Positions 25,604 through 33,837 of a stretch of DNA of 64,000 nucleotides are shown one piece after another (position 1 is the first letter of the stretch; each line of letters starts with the position of its first letter). The DNA is from Pelomonas sp047654805 (lineage in GTDB: Bacteria; Pseudomonadota; Gammaproteobacteria; Burkholderiales; Burkholderiaceae_C). The position numbers were made by a program, and so were the translations under genes. The notes below the pieces were generated by a model. That model saw only the letters and a list, made by a program, of their open reading frames with translations, ran no database searches and was not told where the DNA came from. The stretch covers positions 4,402,001 to 4,466,000 of the forward strand of contig NZ_JASGIV010000001.1 in NCBI RefSeq assembly GCF_047654805.1. Reading direction: 5' to 3'.

Positions 25604-27509
25604 GCGCGCTCTCCCGGTTGTGTTCGCGGTTAAGGGGCAGGCTGAAGGAGAACAGCGCGCCGCCGCCAGCCGTATCGCTGGCGTCGAGCACGCCCTGGTG
25701 CGCCTCGACGATGGAGCGGCAGATGGCCAGCCCCATGCCCATGCCGTCGGACTTGGTGGAATAGAAAGGCGCGCACAGTTGCTCGATGCGCCGCCCCGCC
25801 AGGCCGGGGCCGTTGTCCTGCACGTCCACACGCACGAAGTCGCCCGCCACGCGGCTGCTGACGGCGATGCGGCGGCCGCTGGCGCGCGCCTGCAGCGCAT
25901 CGGCCGCATTGCGCACGAGGTTGATGACGACCTGCTCGATGAGGACCGCATCGGCCAGCACGGCCGGCACGCCCGGCGCCAGCGTCACGTCCAGAGTGAC
26001 GCCGCGGCGCTGGCAGTCGCGCTTGAGCAGCTCCACGGCGGCGGTGATGACCTCGTGCAGGTCGCAGGGTTCGTGGCGGGGCTCTCGCCGGGTCAGGAAC
26101 TCGCGGATGCGCGCGACGATGCGGCCGGCGTGCGCAGCCTGCTGGCCCAGTCGTTGCAGCGCGCCAAGCACAAGGGCGTCCTCCACGCCGAGCTTGGTCA
26201 GCGAGTTGGTGATGCCGGCGCCGTAGCTGGCGATGGCCGTCAGCGGCTGGTTGAGTTCATGGGCCAGCGTGGACGCGACCTCGCCAAGCATGGTCAGGCG
26301 CGCATTGTGGGCCAGGGTCTCGACCTGGCGGCGCTCACGGTCCTCGAGGCGCTTGCGCTCAGTGATGTCGATGATGCTGCCCATCCAACCGATCTGGCGG
26401 CCGCCGGCATCCACCAGGGGCGACTCGAACACCATCACATCCACCAGCCGGCCGCTGCTGTGCTGCCAGCGCGCCTCGTAGCCCTCGCGCGGCGCGTGGC
26501 CCGCCAGGTTGCGGCGGTTGCGCTCGCTCATCTCCTCGAAAGCGTCCGGCGGCCAGTAGGGCATGGGCGGCAGCAAGCCCACCAGTTGCCCGGCCGCCAG
26601 GCCCACCATGTCGCAGAAGGTGCGGTTGACGTAGAGCAACCGGCCGTCGAAATCACGTGCGCGAAGTGCCACCAGCGCCGAATCCTCCATCGCGCGGCGC
26701 CAGGCGGCCTCGGTACGACCGGCCACTTCGGCGCGCTGCACCTGGCGCATCTGGCGGCGCAGCAGCCAACTCGTCACGGCGATCAGTGGCAGGAAGCCAG
26801 CCACCAACACCCAGGCCAGCGGCCGCACGCCATTGACGACCGGGTCGCGCACGGTCAGCTCCAGCGCAGCGTCGGTCAGCGCTTCCTGCGTCAGCGGGCT
26901 GGCTCGCAGCGGGCCGGTCAATGCGACGCGGTAGCTGGGCCGCGGCGCCTGGGCCGCGCGCAACGGCGACTCGGTGCTGGAGGCAATGACCTGGTCGGCG
27001 CTGTCGACCAGTTGCACGTCGTACTTGCGCGCCAGCCACCAGGGCACGCCGCGCTTGAGCAACAGCGCCGGCGGATAGCGCACCACCAGCGTGCCCTCGC
27101 TGCCGACCGGCGCCGTGAGGTGCAGAGACAGGCCGTCATCCAGCCGCCCGTCATCGCCACGGCCCGACACCTCGGCCAACACGCGGTTGCGCACATCCAG
27201 CCAGGTCACCGACTGCCACAGCCGCCGCAGGCCTCCGTTGACCTCTGCCTGGGCAGCCAGCACCGCCTCTCCGGGCGTCTCGCCCACCAGCGCTTCGGCG
27301 AGCTGGCGCAGGTGGCGCTGCTCGTCGGCGATGCGGTCGCGCAGTTGAGCCTCGGTGCTGAGAGCGTCGGAGATCAGCGTCTGGCGCTGCTGCTCCTGCT
27401 CGTCGGCCTCGTTGGCGCGCACCCAGGCCAGTACGCCCAGCACGAAGGCCAGGGACAGGGCCAAAGGGGCCAGCCACAGGCAGCGGTGCAGAAACTCGCG
27501 CGGGTTCAT
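25596..27509 (-). CDS. dctS: DctS-type PAS-containing sensor histidine kinase
   Basis: The 637-residue membrane kinase has a first membrane segment at about 10-30 and a periplasmic domain of about 200 residues. A second segment follows (PLAWVLVAGFLPLIAVTSWLL), then a PAS domain ending in GSIIDITERKRLEDRE. The HisKA motif is LAHELNQPLTAI and the ATPase domain has NLVRNAADAL, DNGPGL and GMGMGLAICRSI. It resembles the FixL/DctS kinase group that senses external dicarboxylates. The upstream 111 bases to dctP contain a 14-base palindrome that may be the operator for its response regulator. Confidence 0.9.
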   Translation of the reverse strand: MNPREFLHRCLWLAPLALSLAFVLGVLAWVRANEADEQEQQRQTLISDALSTEAQLRDRIADEQRHLRQLAEALVGETPGEAVLAAQAEVNGGLRRLWQSVTWLDVRNRVLAEVSGRGDDGRLDDGLSLHLTAPVGSEGTLVVRYPPALLLKRGVPWWLARKYDVQLVDSADQVIASSTESPLRAAQAPRPSYRVALTGPLRASPLTQEALTDAALELTVRDPVVNGVRPLAWVLVAGFLPLIAVTSWLLRRQMRQVQRAEVAGRTEAAWRRAMEDSALVALRARDFDGRLLYVNRTFCDMVGLAAGQLVGLLPPMPYWPPDAFEEMSERNRRNLAGHAPREGYEARWQHSSGRLVDVMVFESPLVDAGGRQIGWMGSIIDITERKRLEDRERRQVETLAHNARLTMLGEVASTLAHELNQPLTAIASYGAGITNSLTKLGVEDALVLGALQRLGQQAAHAGRIVARIREFLTRREPRHEPCDLHEVITAAVELLKRDCQRRGVTLDVTLAPGVPAVLADAVLIEQVVINLVRNAADALQARASGRRIAVSSRVAGDFVRVDVQDNGPGLAGRRIEQLCAPFYSTKSDGMGMGLAICRSIVEAHQGVLDASDTAGGGALFSFSLPLNREHNRESAHA

Positions 27510-27544
27510 TCCCAGAGTCTAAGAAGAGCGTCGGCCGCGCGAAA

Positions 27545-27558
27545 TGTGGAACTCCACA
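27545..27558. promoter_or_regulatory. Palindromic operator candidate between dctS and dctP
   Basis: TGTGGA-AC-TCCACA is a perfect inverted repeat with 6-bp arms. It lies 36 bases before the dctS start and 63 bases before the dctP start. A symmetrical site at this spot is what a FixJ-type dimer would need to control the transporter. Binding is inferred. Confidence 0.55.
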
Positions 27559-27620
27559 ACTACCCGCCGCGCCAGCCGCTCGGAAGAATCCAGGCCATAC
27601 CAACCATTCGGAGACACATC

Positions 27621-28634
27621 ATGGCCCTGCGCCGTCTCGTCCTCGCTTCCGCCGTCGCCGCCCTGTCGACGCTGGCCGGCTTTGCCGCCCATGCCCAGGC
27701 ACCCATCGTCATCAAGTTCAGCCACGTGGTGGCGCCCGACACGCCCAAGGGCAAGGGCGCGCAACGCTTCAAGGAGCTGGCAGAGCAGCGCACCAACGGC
27801 CGCGTCAAGATCGAGGTCTACCCGAACAGCCAGCTCTACAAGGACAAGGAAGAGATGGAGGCACTGCAGCTGGGCTCGGTCCAGATGCTGGCCCCGTCGC
27901 TGGCCAAGTTCGGCCCGCTGGGTGCCAAGGAATTCGAGGTCGTCGATCTGCCGTTCATCTTCAAGGACACGGAAGCCTTCCGCGCCCTCACCGATGGACC
28001 GCTGGGCGCAGATCTGTTCAAGAAGCTCGAACCCAAGGGCATCAAGGGCCTGGCCTACTGGGACAACGGCTTCCACATCATGAGCGCCAACAAGCCGCTG
28101 CACCATGTGGCGGACTTCAAGGGCATGAAGATGCGGATCCAGTCCAGCAAGGTGCTGGACGCGCAGATGCGCGCACTGGGCGCCATCCCGCAGGTGATGG
28201 CCTTCTCCGAGCTCTACCAGGCGCTGCAGACCGGCGTCGTGGATGGTACCGAGGGCGTGCCCAGCAACTTCTACACGCAGAAGATCTACGAAGTGCAGAA
28301 GCACATGACGCTGTCCAACCACGGCCACCTGGCCTACGCGGTCATCGTCAACAAGAAGTTCTGGGATGGACTGCCGGCCGACATCCGCACCCAGCTCGAG
28401 GGCGCCATCAAGGACGCCACGACCTATGCCAACGCCATCGCCGCGACCGAGAACGCCACGGCTCTCGAGAAGATCAAGGCCAGCGGCCGCGTGACCGTCT
28501 ACACGCCTACACCGGCAGAGATCAATGAGTGGAAGAAGGCGCTGATGCCAGTCCACAAGGAGATGGAGTCCCGCGTAGGCAAGGCCACCATCGAGGCCGC
28601 CTACAAAGCCACCGGCTTCGTCGCCCCGAAGTAA
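27621..28634 (+). CDS. dctP: TRAP transporter substrate-binding protein DctP
   Basis: This 337-residue periplasmic protein has a signal peptide (cleavage near AAHAQ) and a DctP fold starting IVIKFSHVVAPDTPKGKGA. Further family features are VEVYPNSQLY-like IEVYPNSQLYKD, AYWDNGFHIMSANKPL and the conserved arginine in KMRIQSSKVLD. QVMAFSELYQALQTGVVDG is typical of C4-dicarboxylate binders (malate, succinate, fumarate). The ATG at 27621 has GGAG eight bases upstream. It is first in a dctPQM operon, and the divergent DctSR pair likely controls it. The substrate is inferred from family resemblance. Confidence 0.93.
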   Translation: MALRRLVLASAVAALSTLAGFAAHAQAPIVIKFSHVVAPDTPKGKGAQRFKELAEQRTNGRVKIEVYPNSQLYKDKEEMEALQLGSVQMLAPSLAKFGPLGAKEFEVVDLPFIFKDTEAFRALTDGPLGADLFKKLEPKGIKGLAYWDNGFHIMSANKPLHHVADFKGMKMRIQSSKVLDAQMRALGAIPQVMAFSELYQALQTGVVDGTEGVPSNFYTQKIYEVQKHMTLSNHGHLAYAVIVNKKFWDGLPADIRTQLEGAIKDATTYANAIAATENATALEKIKASGRVTVYTPTPAEINEWKKALMPVHKEMESRVGKATIEAAYKATGFVAPK

Positions 28635-28715
28635 TCCCCTCCACCGCCGCTTCGCCATGCCAAGGCCGCCCCGGCCTTCGGCAGGCGCAGCCGTTTCCGC
28701 CCCCGGAGCAAAACC

Positions 28716-29333
28716 ATGTTCAACAAAGCGCTGAACCATCTGGAGGAGTGGCTGATCTCCTTCCTGATGGCCGCGGCAACGCTGGTGATCTTCGTCGCCG
28801 TCGTCCACCGCTACCTCGCTGGCGTGCCCTACATCCAGGACATCGCTCTGAAGATCCACATGAGCTGGGCCCAGGAGCTCTGCATCATCCTGTTCGTCTG
28901 GATGTGCAAGTTCGGCGCGGCCTATGGCGTGCGCACCGGCATTCACGTCGGCGTGGACGTCGTCATCAACCGCATGAGCCCGAGAAACCGTGGCCGCTTC
29001 GTCATCTTCGGCCTGCTGGCTGGTGCCTTCTTTACAGGCGCCATCGCCATCATGGGTGGCACCTTCGTCTGGGACAACGGCGCGCACTACGCCTTCCTGA
29101 ACCTCATAGGCCACCCCAACCCCGACGTGTTCGAAGGCCCCACGACGCCTGACCTGGAGTGGCCCACGTGGATCGTCTACTCCGCCATCCCGCTGGGTTC
29201 GGCGCTGATGTGCTACCGATTCCTGCAGGTCTGCTGGAACTTCTGGAAGACCGGCGAACTGCCCAAGCATGACGAGTCCCACGTCGAGGGCGTGGACGGA
29301 CAGACCCCGCTGAACCTGGAGGCCCGCAAATGA
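28716..29333 (+). CDS. dctQ: TRAP transporter small permease DctQ
   Basis: The 205-residue inner-membrane protein has four predicted hydrophobic segments, at about residues 14-36, 52-72, 92-115 and 148-170. The DctQ hallmark WAQELCIILFVWMCKFGAAYGVRTG is present in the second segment, shown here only in part as its first 20 residues WAQELCIILFVWMCKFGAAY. The small permease pairs with DctM to form the sodium-driven transporter. The stop overlaps the dctM start by four bases. The 81-base gap after dctP carries no obvious terminator. Confidence 0.93.
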   Translation: MFNKALNHLEEWLISFLMAAATLVIFVAVVHRYLAGVPYIQDIALKIHMSWAQELCIILFVWMCKFGAAYGVRTGIHVGVDVVINRMSPRNRGRFVIFGLLAGAFFTGAIAIMGGTFVWDNGAHYAFLNLIGHPNPDVFEGPTTPDLEWPTWIVYSAIPLGSALMCYRFLQVCWNFWKTGELPKHDESHVEGVDGQTPLNLEARK

Positions 29334-30613
29334 ACGCCCTCATCATCTTCAGCCTGCTGCTGGCGCTGATGCTGACCGGCATGCCGATCAGTATCTCGCT
29401 GGGCCTCACCGTGATGGCTTTCATCGTCACGATGACCCAGGTGCCCATCGAATCGGTCGCCCTGAAACTGTTCACGGGCATCGAAAAGTGGGAAATCATG
29501 GCCGTGCCTTTCTTCATCCTGGCCGGCAACTTCCTGACGCACGGCGGTGTCGCGCGGCGGATGATCAACTTCGCCACCAGCATGGTGGGCCACTTTCACG
29601 GCGGCCTGGCGCTGGCGTCCATCCTGGCCTGCTCGATGTTCGCCCTGGTCTGCGGCTCCTCTGTCGCGACAGTGGTTGCCATCGGCTCCATCGTGTTGCC
29701 CGCAATGGTGGCTCACGGCTACCCGATGCGCTTCGGCGCGGGCGTCATCATCACGGCCGGCTCGCTGGGCATCCTGATGCTGCCGTCCATCCCCAAGGTC
29801 ATCTACGCGATCTCGACCAACACCTCGATCGGCGCGCTGTTCGTCGCCGGTCTGCTGCCCGGCATTGTTCTAGCGCTGATGCTGGCTGCCGTGACGTGGT
29901 GGATTGCCCGGAAGAACAACTACCCACGCCTGTCCAGGGCCGGCTGGATGGCTCGCTTCCAGGCCTTCCGCAAGAGCTTCTGGGGCCTGTTGCTGGTGGT
30001 CATCATCGTCGGTGGCATCTGGTCCGGAGCCTTCACGGCGACGGAGGCCGCGGCAATGGCAGCGGTGTACTCCTTCTTCGTGGCCATCTTCGTCTACAAG
30101 GACCTGAAGCTGCGCGACGTGCCCAAGGTGCTGAAGGACTCAGCCAACATGTCCGCGATGCTGCTTTACATCATCACGAACGCGGTGCTGTTCTCCTTCG
30201 TGCTGACCAATGAGAACCTGCCTCACCAACTGGCCGACTGGCTGCTGTCGATGAACCTGGGCCAGAACGGCTTCCTGTTCGTCGTCAATCTGGTGCTGCT
30301 GGGCGCCGGCAACTTCATGGACCCCTCGTCCATCATCCTGATCATGGCGCCCATCTTCTTCCCGGCCGCCATGCAGCTGGGTGTGAATCCAGTGCACTTC
30401 GGCATCCTGATCGACGTGAACATGGAAGTAGGCCTGTGCCACCCACCGGTGGGCCTGAACCTCTACGTGGCCTCAGGCATCAGCAAGCTGGGCATCACGG
30501 AGCTGACCAAGGCCGTCATGCCCTGGCTGCTGACCATGATCGTGTTCCTCGTCATCGTGACCTACTGGCCGTGGCTGACGCTGGTGGTGCCCCACGCAAT
30601 GGGCATGCTTTGA
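29330..30613 (+). CDS. dctM: TRAP transporter large permease DctM
   Basis: The 427-residue membrane protein has about twelve hydrophobic segments and family motifs such as VPFFILAGNFLTHGGVARRM, CGSSVATVVAIGSIVLPAM, and SLGILMLPSIPKVIYAIST. Toward the end it has NFMDPSSIILIMAPIFFPA and GLCHPPVGLNLYVASGI. It is the main translocation subunit of the secondary transporter with DctP and DctQ. The ATGA overlap with dctQ indicates coupled translation. Length is normal for the family. Confidence 0.94.
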   Translation: MNALIIFSLLLALMLTGMPISISLGLTVMAFIVTMTQVPIESVALKLFTGIEKWEIMAVPFFILAGNFLTHGGVARRMINFATSMVGHFHGGLALASILACSMFALVCGSSVATVVAIGSIVLPAMVAHGYPMRFGAGVIITAGSLGILMLPSIPKVIYAISTNTSIGALFVAGLLPGIVLALMLAAVTWWIARKNNYPRLSRAGWMARFQAFRKSFWGLLLVVIIVGGIWSGAFTATEAAAMAAVYSFFVAIFVYKDLKLRDVPKVLKDSANMSAMLLYIITNAVLFSFVLTNENLPHQLADWLLSMNLGQNGFLFVVNLVLLGAGNFMDPSSIILIMAPIFFPAAMQLGVNPVHFGILIDVNMEVGLCHPPVGLNLYVASGISKLGITELTKAVMPWLLTMIVFLVIVTYWPWLTLVVPHAMGML

Positions 30614-30644
30614 ACGCCGCACCCAGCCTTGCCCCACTGCAGAG

Positions 30645-31625
30645 ATGAGCCCTCTCTTCTTCGGCCTGGCCTTCGCCCTCGTCGCGTTGCTGGTCTACAT
30701 GGGCCGCTACAGCGGCAGGGTGCGGGCCGAGGAGAGCCGGCTCATCGCCGCGGCGCCAGAGGCCGTCTACGAGCGCGTGGCCGACCTGGCCGGCTGGCAG
30801 GCCTGGAATCCGTGGCTGGAGCATGCGCGCGACGTGCCTGCCGAGGTGGACGGCCTCTCGCTGGCCTGGGATGTGCCCCGGGTAGGCCGCGGTCGCATGC
30901 GCCAGGTGGGGCAGACGCCGCCGCGGGCATTGCGCCAGCGCTTGCAGTTCGACCTGCCCTTCTCGTACCGCGGCCGCTCCGACTGGCGTTTCGAGCCGGC
31001 AGCGGGTGGCGGCACGCGCGTGACCTGGCGCTTCAAGGGCCGCGTCGCCTTCACGTTGCGCGCTTTTGCCAGCACCGTGCAGGGCGCAACGGCGCTGGAC
31101 CTGCGCTTCGGCCTGGACCGCCTCGCCGCGCTGCTGGAGGGCGGGCCGCCGGCCTACACACTGGACTACGCCGGCGTGCGGGAGCAGCCCACGCTGCGCC
31201 TCGTGCAGGTGGCCCACAAGGACTCGCTGGACAAGCTGGCCGCTGCATTGCCGCCACGCATCTCCGACCTGCGCCGCCAGTTGACCACAGCTGGCCTGCC
31301 AGCCTCGGGGCCGGCCATCGTCCACTATCTGAAGACCCACCTGAAGCTGCGCACCGTCGACTGCCGCATCGGATTCGAAGTGCCGGCCGGCGCCAACGCG
31401 CCGGATGGCTTCACGCTGCAAGAGCAGCCCTTCCACAGCGCCTACATGCTGCGCTTCGACGGGCCGCCCGAAGCCCTGGAGCTGGCCTGGTACCAGGCCA
31501 TGCAGCGCCTGCGCGTCGAGCAGCAGCAGCCGCACCCGCAGTTGCCGCCAAGCGCCGTCTACCTCGGTGAATCGGCGCCGGGCCGACGCGGCGTCGTCGA
31601 ACTGCATCTGCCCCTGAAAGCCTGA
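30645..31625 (+). CDS. SRPBCC-fold protein with GyrI-like C-terminal domain
   Basis: The 326-residue protein starts with one hydrophobic segment (LFFGLAFALVALLVYMG). An SRPBCC/polyketide cyclase-like domain follows (AAAPEAVYERVADLAGWQAW, then GGTRVTWRFKGRV). The C-terminal part of about 110 residues resembles GyrI/AraC effector-binding domains (LRTVDCRIGFEVPAGA, AYMLRFDGPPEALELAWYQA). These folds bind hydrophobic ligands. Membrane-anchored versions are common hypothetical proteins. It follows dctM by 31 bases, but a functional link to transport is not evident. Confidence 0.75.
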   Translation: MSPLFFGLAFALVALLVYMGRYSGRVRAEESRLIAAAPEAVYERVADLAGWQAWNPWLEHARDVPAEVDGLSLAWDVPRVGRGRMRQVGQTPPRALRQRLQFDLPFSYRGRSDWRFEPAAGGGTRVTWRFKGRVAFTLRAFASTVQGATALDLRFGLDRLAALLEGGPPAYTLDYAGVREQPTLRLVQVAHKDSLDKLAAALPPRISDLRRQLTTAGLPASGPAIVHYLKTHLKLRTVDCRIGFEVPAGANAPDGFTLQEQPFHSAYMLRFDGPPEALELAWYQAMQRLRVEQQQPHPQLPPSAVYLGESAPGRRGVVELHLPLKA

Positions 31626-31653
31626 CGGCACGGGAATTGCACTGCCCTGGGGC

Positions 31654-32271
31654 ATGAACACGCCCCTGTTTGCTCTCCCCGGCCTGCGCGTGCTGCTGGC
31701 GGACGCCGGCCAGCGTCGCAGCCCCGTCATCCGCCTGGAGCTGATCCGGCTGCGCTGCCAGCTCGTGGACGTCATCGACCTCGTCGCCCAGCCTGACGCA
31801 CTGCCTGTGGCGCTGGAGCGCCTGGCGCCGGAGCTGCTGCTGATCGACTGCGAGCAGCCCACCCCCGAACTGCTGGCACAACTGGGTGAATCCCTGCAGC
31901 GCCAGCCCCGTCCCGTGCTGCTCTTCGCCGAGCAGATGACGGCCGAGCAGATGCGCGCTGCGCTCGATGCCGGCATCAGCACCCTGCAGCTCGCTGGCCT
32001 GCCTCCGCAGCGCCTGGGCGCCCTTCTGCAGTTGGCGCTGGCCCGCTTCGAGCACGACCAGACGCTGCAGCGCGACCTGCGCCAGACCCAGACCCAGTTG
32101 GCCGAGCGCAAGCTCGTCGAGCGCGCGCGCGGAATCCTGATGCGCGAGCAGGGCCTGGACGAGGAGGCAGCCTTCCAGCGCCTGCGCCAGCTCGCCATGG
32201 ACGGCGGCCAGACCATGGCCGCCGTGGCCATGCGCCTGATTGACGCAGACCAGCTGCTGCGCCCACGTTGA
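31654..32271 (+). CDS. nasT: NasT-like ANTAR antiterminator protein
   Basis: The 205-residue protein has a receiver-like domain (RVLLADAG, LLLIDCEQPTPELL) and a C-terminal ANTAR domain of three helices: QLAERKLVERARGILMREQ, LDEEAAFQRLRQLAMDGG, QTMAAVAMRLIDADQLL. ANTAR domains bind RNA with two hexaloop hairpins and prevent termination. It precedes the nasFED genes, and a matching hexaloop hairpin lies between them, so its target is probably that leader. In other bacteria NasT is held by the nitrate sensor NasS. No separate NasS is seen, though the NasF-like protein here has an export signal. The receiver lacks part of the usual acidic pocket, so phosphorylation is doubtful. Confidence 0.88.
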   Translation: MNTPLFALPGLRVLLADAGQRRSPVIRLELIRLRCQLVDVIDLVAQPDALPVALERLAPELLLIDCEQPTPELLAQLGESLQRQPRPVLLFAEQMTAEQMRAALDAGISTLQLAGLPPQRLGALLQLALARFEHDQTLQRDLRQTQTQLAERKLVERARGILMREQGLDEEAAFQRLRQLAMDGGQTMAAVAMRLIDADQLLRPR

Positions 32272-32391
32272 GGGCACGGCGCACCAAGTCGCGATGGCCC
32301 AGCACGCACCGGACCGGAGCAAACCGCCCGCTGCGGCGCCAGACATGCGCCAAGCGCGTGCAAACACCCCCGGGCAAGCCGTCATCCGGGC

Positions 32392-32407
32392 TGGCACGCA
32401 AGCTGCA
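32392..32407 (+). promoter_or_regulatory. Sigma-54-type promoter of nasF
   Basis: TGGCACGCAAGCTGCA matches the -24/-12 pattern: GG and GC are separated by ten bases and the -24 half is perfect. The -12 half reads CTGC instead of TTGC. Transcription would begin near 32418, exactly where the first leader hairpin starts. This fits nitrogen control through NtrC. Confidence 0.7.
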
Positions 32408-32418
32408 ATGAGGCAGGC

Positions 32419-32504
32419 GAGGCCTGCAATGGCGCAGGCCTCTCGGGCCGGCCGCCTGCTGAATCGGCCGGCACTTCGGGACAACGGCGTCCGACCTCTC
32501 CTTT
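32419..32504 (+). promoter_or_regulatory. ANTAR-type antitermination leader of nasF
   Basis: A 9-bp perfect stem (32419-32427 with 32434-32442) closes the hexaloop AATGGC, which has the required A at position 1 and G at position 4. A second small stem (32479-32482 with 32489-32492) closes AACGGC, also A1/G4, and is followed by a pyrimidine/T-rich tract at 32494-32504. An 8-bp GC-rich stem lies between them (32447-32454 with 32465-32472). The 3' arm of the first hairpin can alternatively pair with GCCTGC at 32454-32459. This is the architecture by which ANTAR proteins control terminators. The exact terminator is not resolved. Confidence 0.65.
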
Positions 32505-32584
32505 TGCGTCTTCGCTGCTGAAGTGCGGCGCGGGCGGAGCGTGGCTGCGACGCCGTTGCGCCCTGCATGACCCAGGAGCCCGTG

Positions 32585-33832
32585 ATGACCGCCAGCGACA
32601 ACTCGACCGCCAAGCCCCATCCGCAACGCCGCAGCCTGCTTGCCGCCGCTGCCGCCCTACCCTTCGCGCCGCTGGCCGGTGGCGCCTGGGCCCAGGGCTC
32701 TGACAAGCCCGAGAAGGAGGAAGTGCGCATCGGCTTCATCCCGCTGACCGACTGCGCCAGCATCGTCATGGCCGCCGTGCTGGGCTTCGACAAGAAGTAC
32801 GGCATCAAGATCATCCCCACCAAGGAAGCCTCCTGGGCCGGTGTCCGCGACAAGCTCGTCAACGGCGAGCTGGACATGGCCCACGTGCTCTACGGCCTCG
32901 TCTACGGCGTGCACCTCGGCGTGGCCGGCCCCAAGAAGGACATGGCCGTGCTGATGACGCTGAACCGCAACGGCCAGGCCATCACCCTGTCCAGGAAGCT
33001 GGCCGACGCCGGCGCTGTGGACGGAGCATCGCTCGCCAAGGTCATGGCCAAGGACAAGCGCGACTACAGCTTCGCGCAGACCTTCCCGACCGGCACGCAC
33101 GCCATGTGGCTTTACTACTGGCTGGCGGCCCACGGTGTGAACCCGTTCAAGGATGCCAAGGTCATCACGGTGCCGCCGCCGCAGATGGTGGCCAACATGC
33201 GCGTGGGCAACATGGACGGCTTCTGTGTCGGCGAACCCTGGGGCCACCGCGCCATCATCGACGGCATTGGCATCACGGCGACGACGACGCAGGACATCTG
33301 GCCCGAGCATCCCGAGAAGGTTCTGGGCACCACGGCCGAGTTCGCGAAGAAGTACCCCAACACCGCGCGCGCCGTCATCATGGCCGTGCTGGAGGCCAGC
33401 CGCTGGATAGACGCCAGCCTGTCCAACAAGAACAAGATGGCCGAGACCATCGCCGACAAGGCCTACGTCAACACCGGCGTCGACGCCATCAACCAGCGCA
33501 TCCTGGGCCGCTACCAGAACGGCCTGGGCAAGACCTGGGACGACCCACGGCACATGAAGTTCTTCGACGACGGTGCGGTCAACTTCCCCTACCTGTCCGA
33601 CGGCATGTGGTTCCTCACCCAGCACAAGCGCTGGGGCCTGCTCAAGGAACACCCCGACTACCTGGGAACCGCCAAGGCCATCAACCAGACCGCCCTTTAC
33701 GCACAGGCCGCCAGCGCGCTGAAGATCAGCGTGCCCAAGGACCCGATGCGCAGCTCCAAGCTGCTAGACGGCGTTGTCTGGGACGGCAAGGGCCCCGCCA
33801 AGTACGCCGACAGCTTCAAGGTAAAGGTTTGA
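32585..33832 (+). CDS. nasF: Nitrate ABC transporter substrate-binding protein
   Basis: The 415-residue protein has a twin-arginine-type signal (QRRSLLAAAAALPFAPLAGG) and a NrtA/CmpA-like fold. It starts EVRIGFIPLTDCASIVMA and has ELDMAHVLYGLVYGVHLG, FPTGTHAMWLYYWLAAHG, and NMDGFCVGEPWGHRAI. This component binds nitrate or nitrite in the periplasm. The start at 32585 is set by AGGAG six bases upstream; an ATG at 32567 is less well placed. The leader upstream carries a sigma-54 element and ANTAR hairpins. It is also called nrtA. Permease and ATPase genes follow within 9 bases each. Confidence 0.92.
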   Translation: MTASDNSTAKPHPQRRSLLAAAAALPFAPLAGGAWAQGSDKPEKEEVRIGFIPLTDCASIVMAAVLGFDKKYGIKIIPTKEASWAGVRDKLVNGELDMAHVLYGLVYGVHLGVAGPKKDMAVLMTLNRNGQAITLSRKLADAGAVDGASLAKVMAKDKRDYSFAQTFPTGTHAMWLYYWLAAHGVNPFKDAKVITVPPPQMVANMRVGNMDGFCVGEPWGHRAIIDGIGITATTTQDIWPEHPEKVLGTTAEFAKKYPNTARAVIMAVLEASRWIDASLSNKNKMAETIADKAYVNTGVDAINQRILGRYQNGLGKTWDDPRHMKFFDDGAVNFPYLSDGMWFLTQHKRWGLLKEHPDYLGTAKAINQTALYAQAASALKISVPKDPMRSSKLLDGVVWDGKGPAKYADSFKVKV

Positions 33833-33837
33833 ACACC

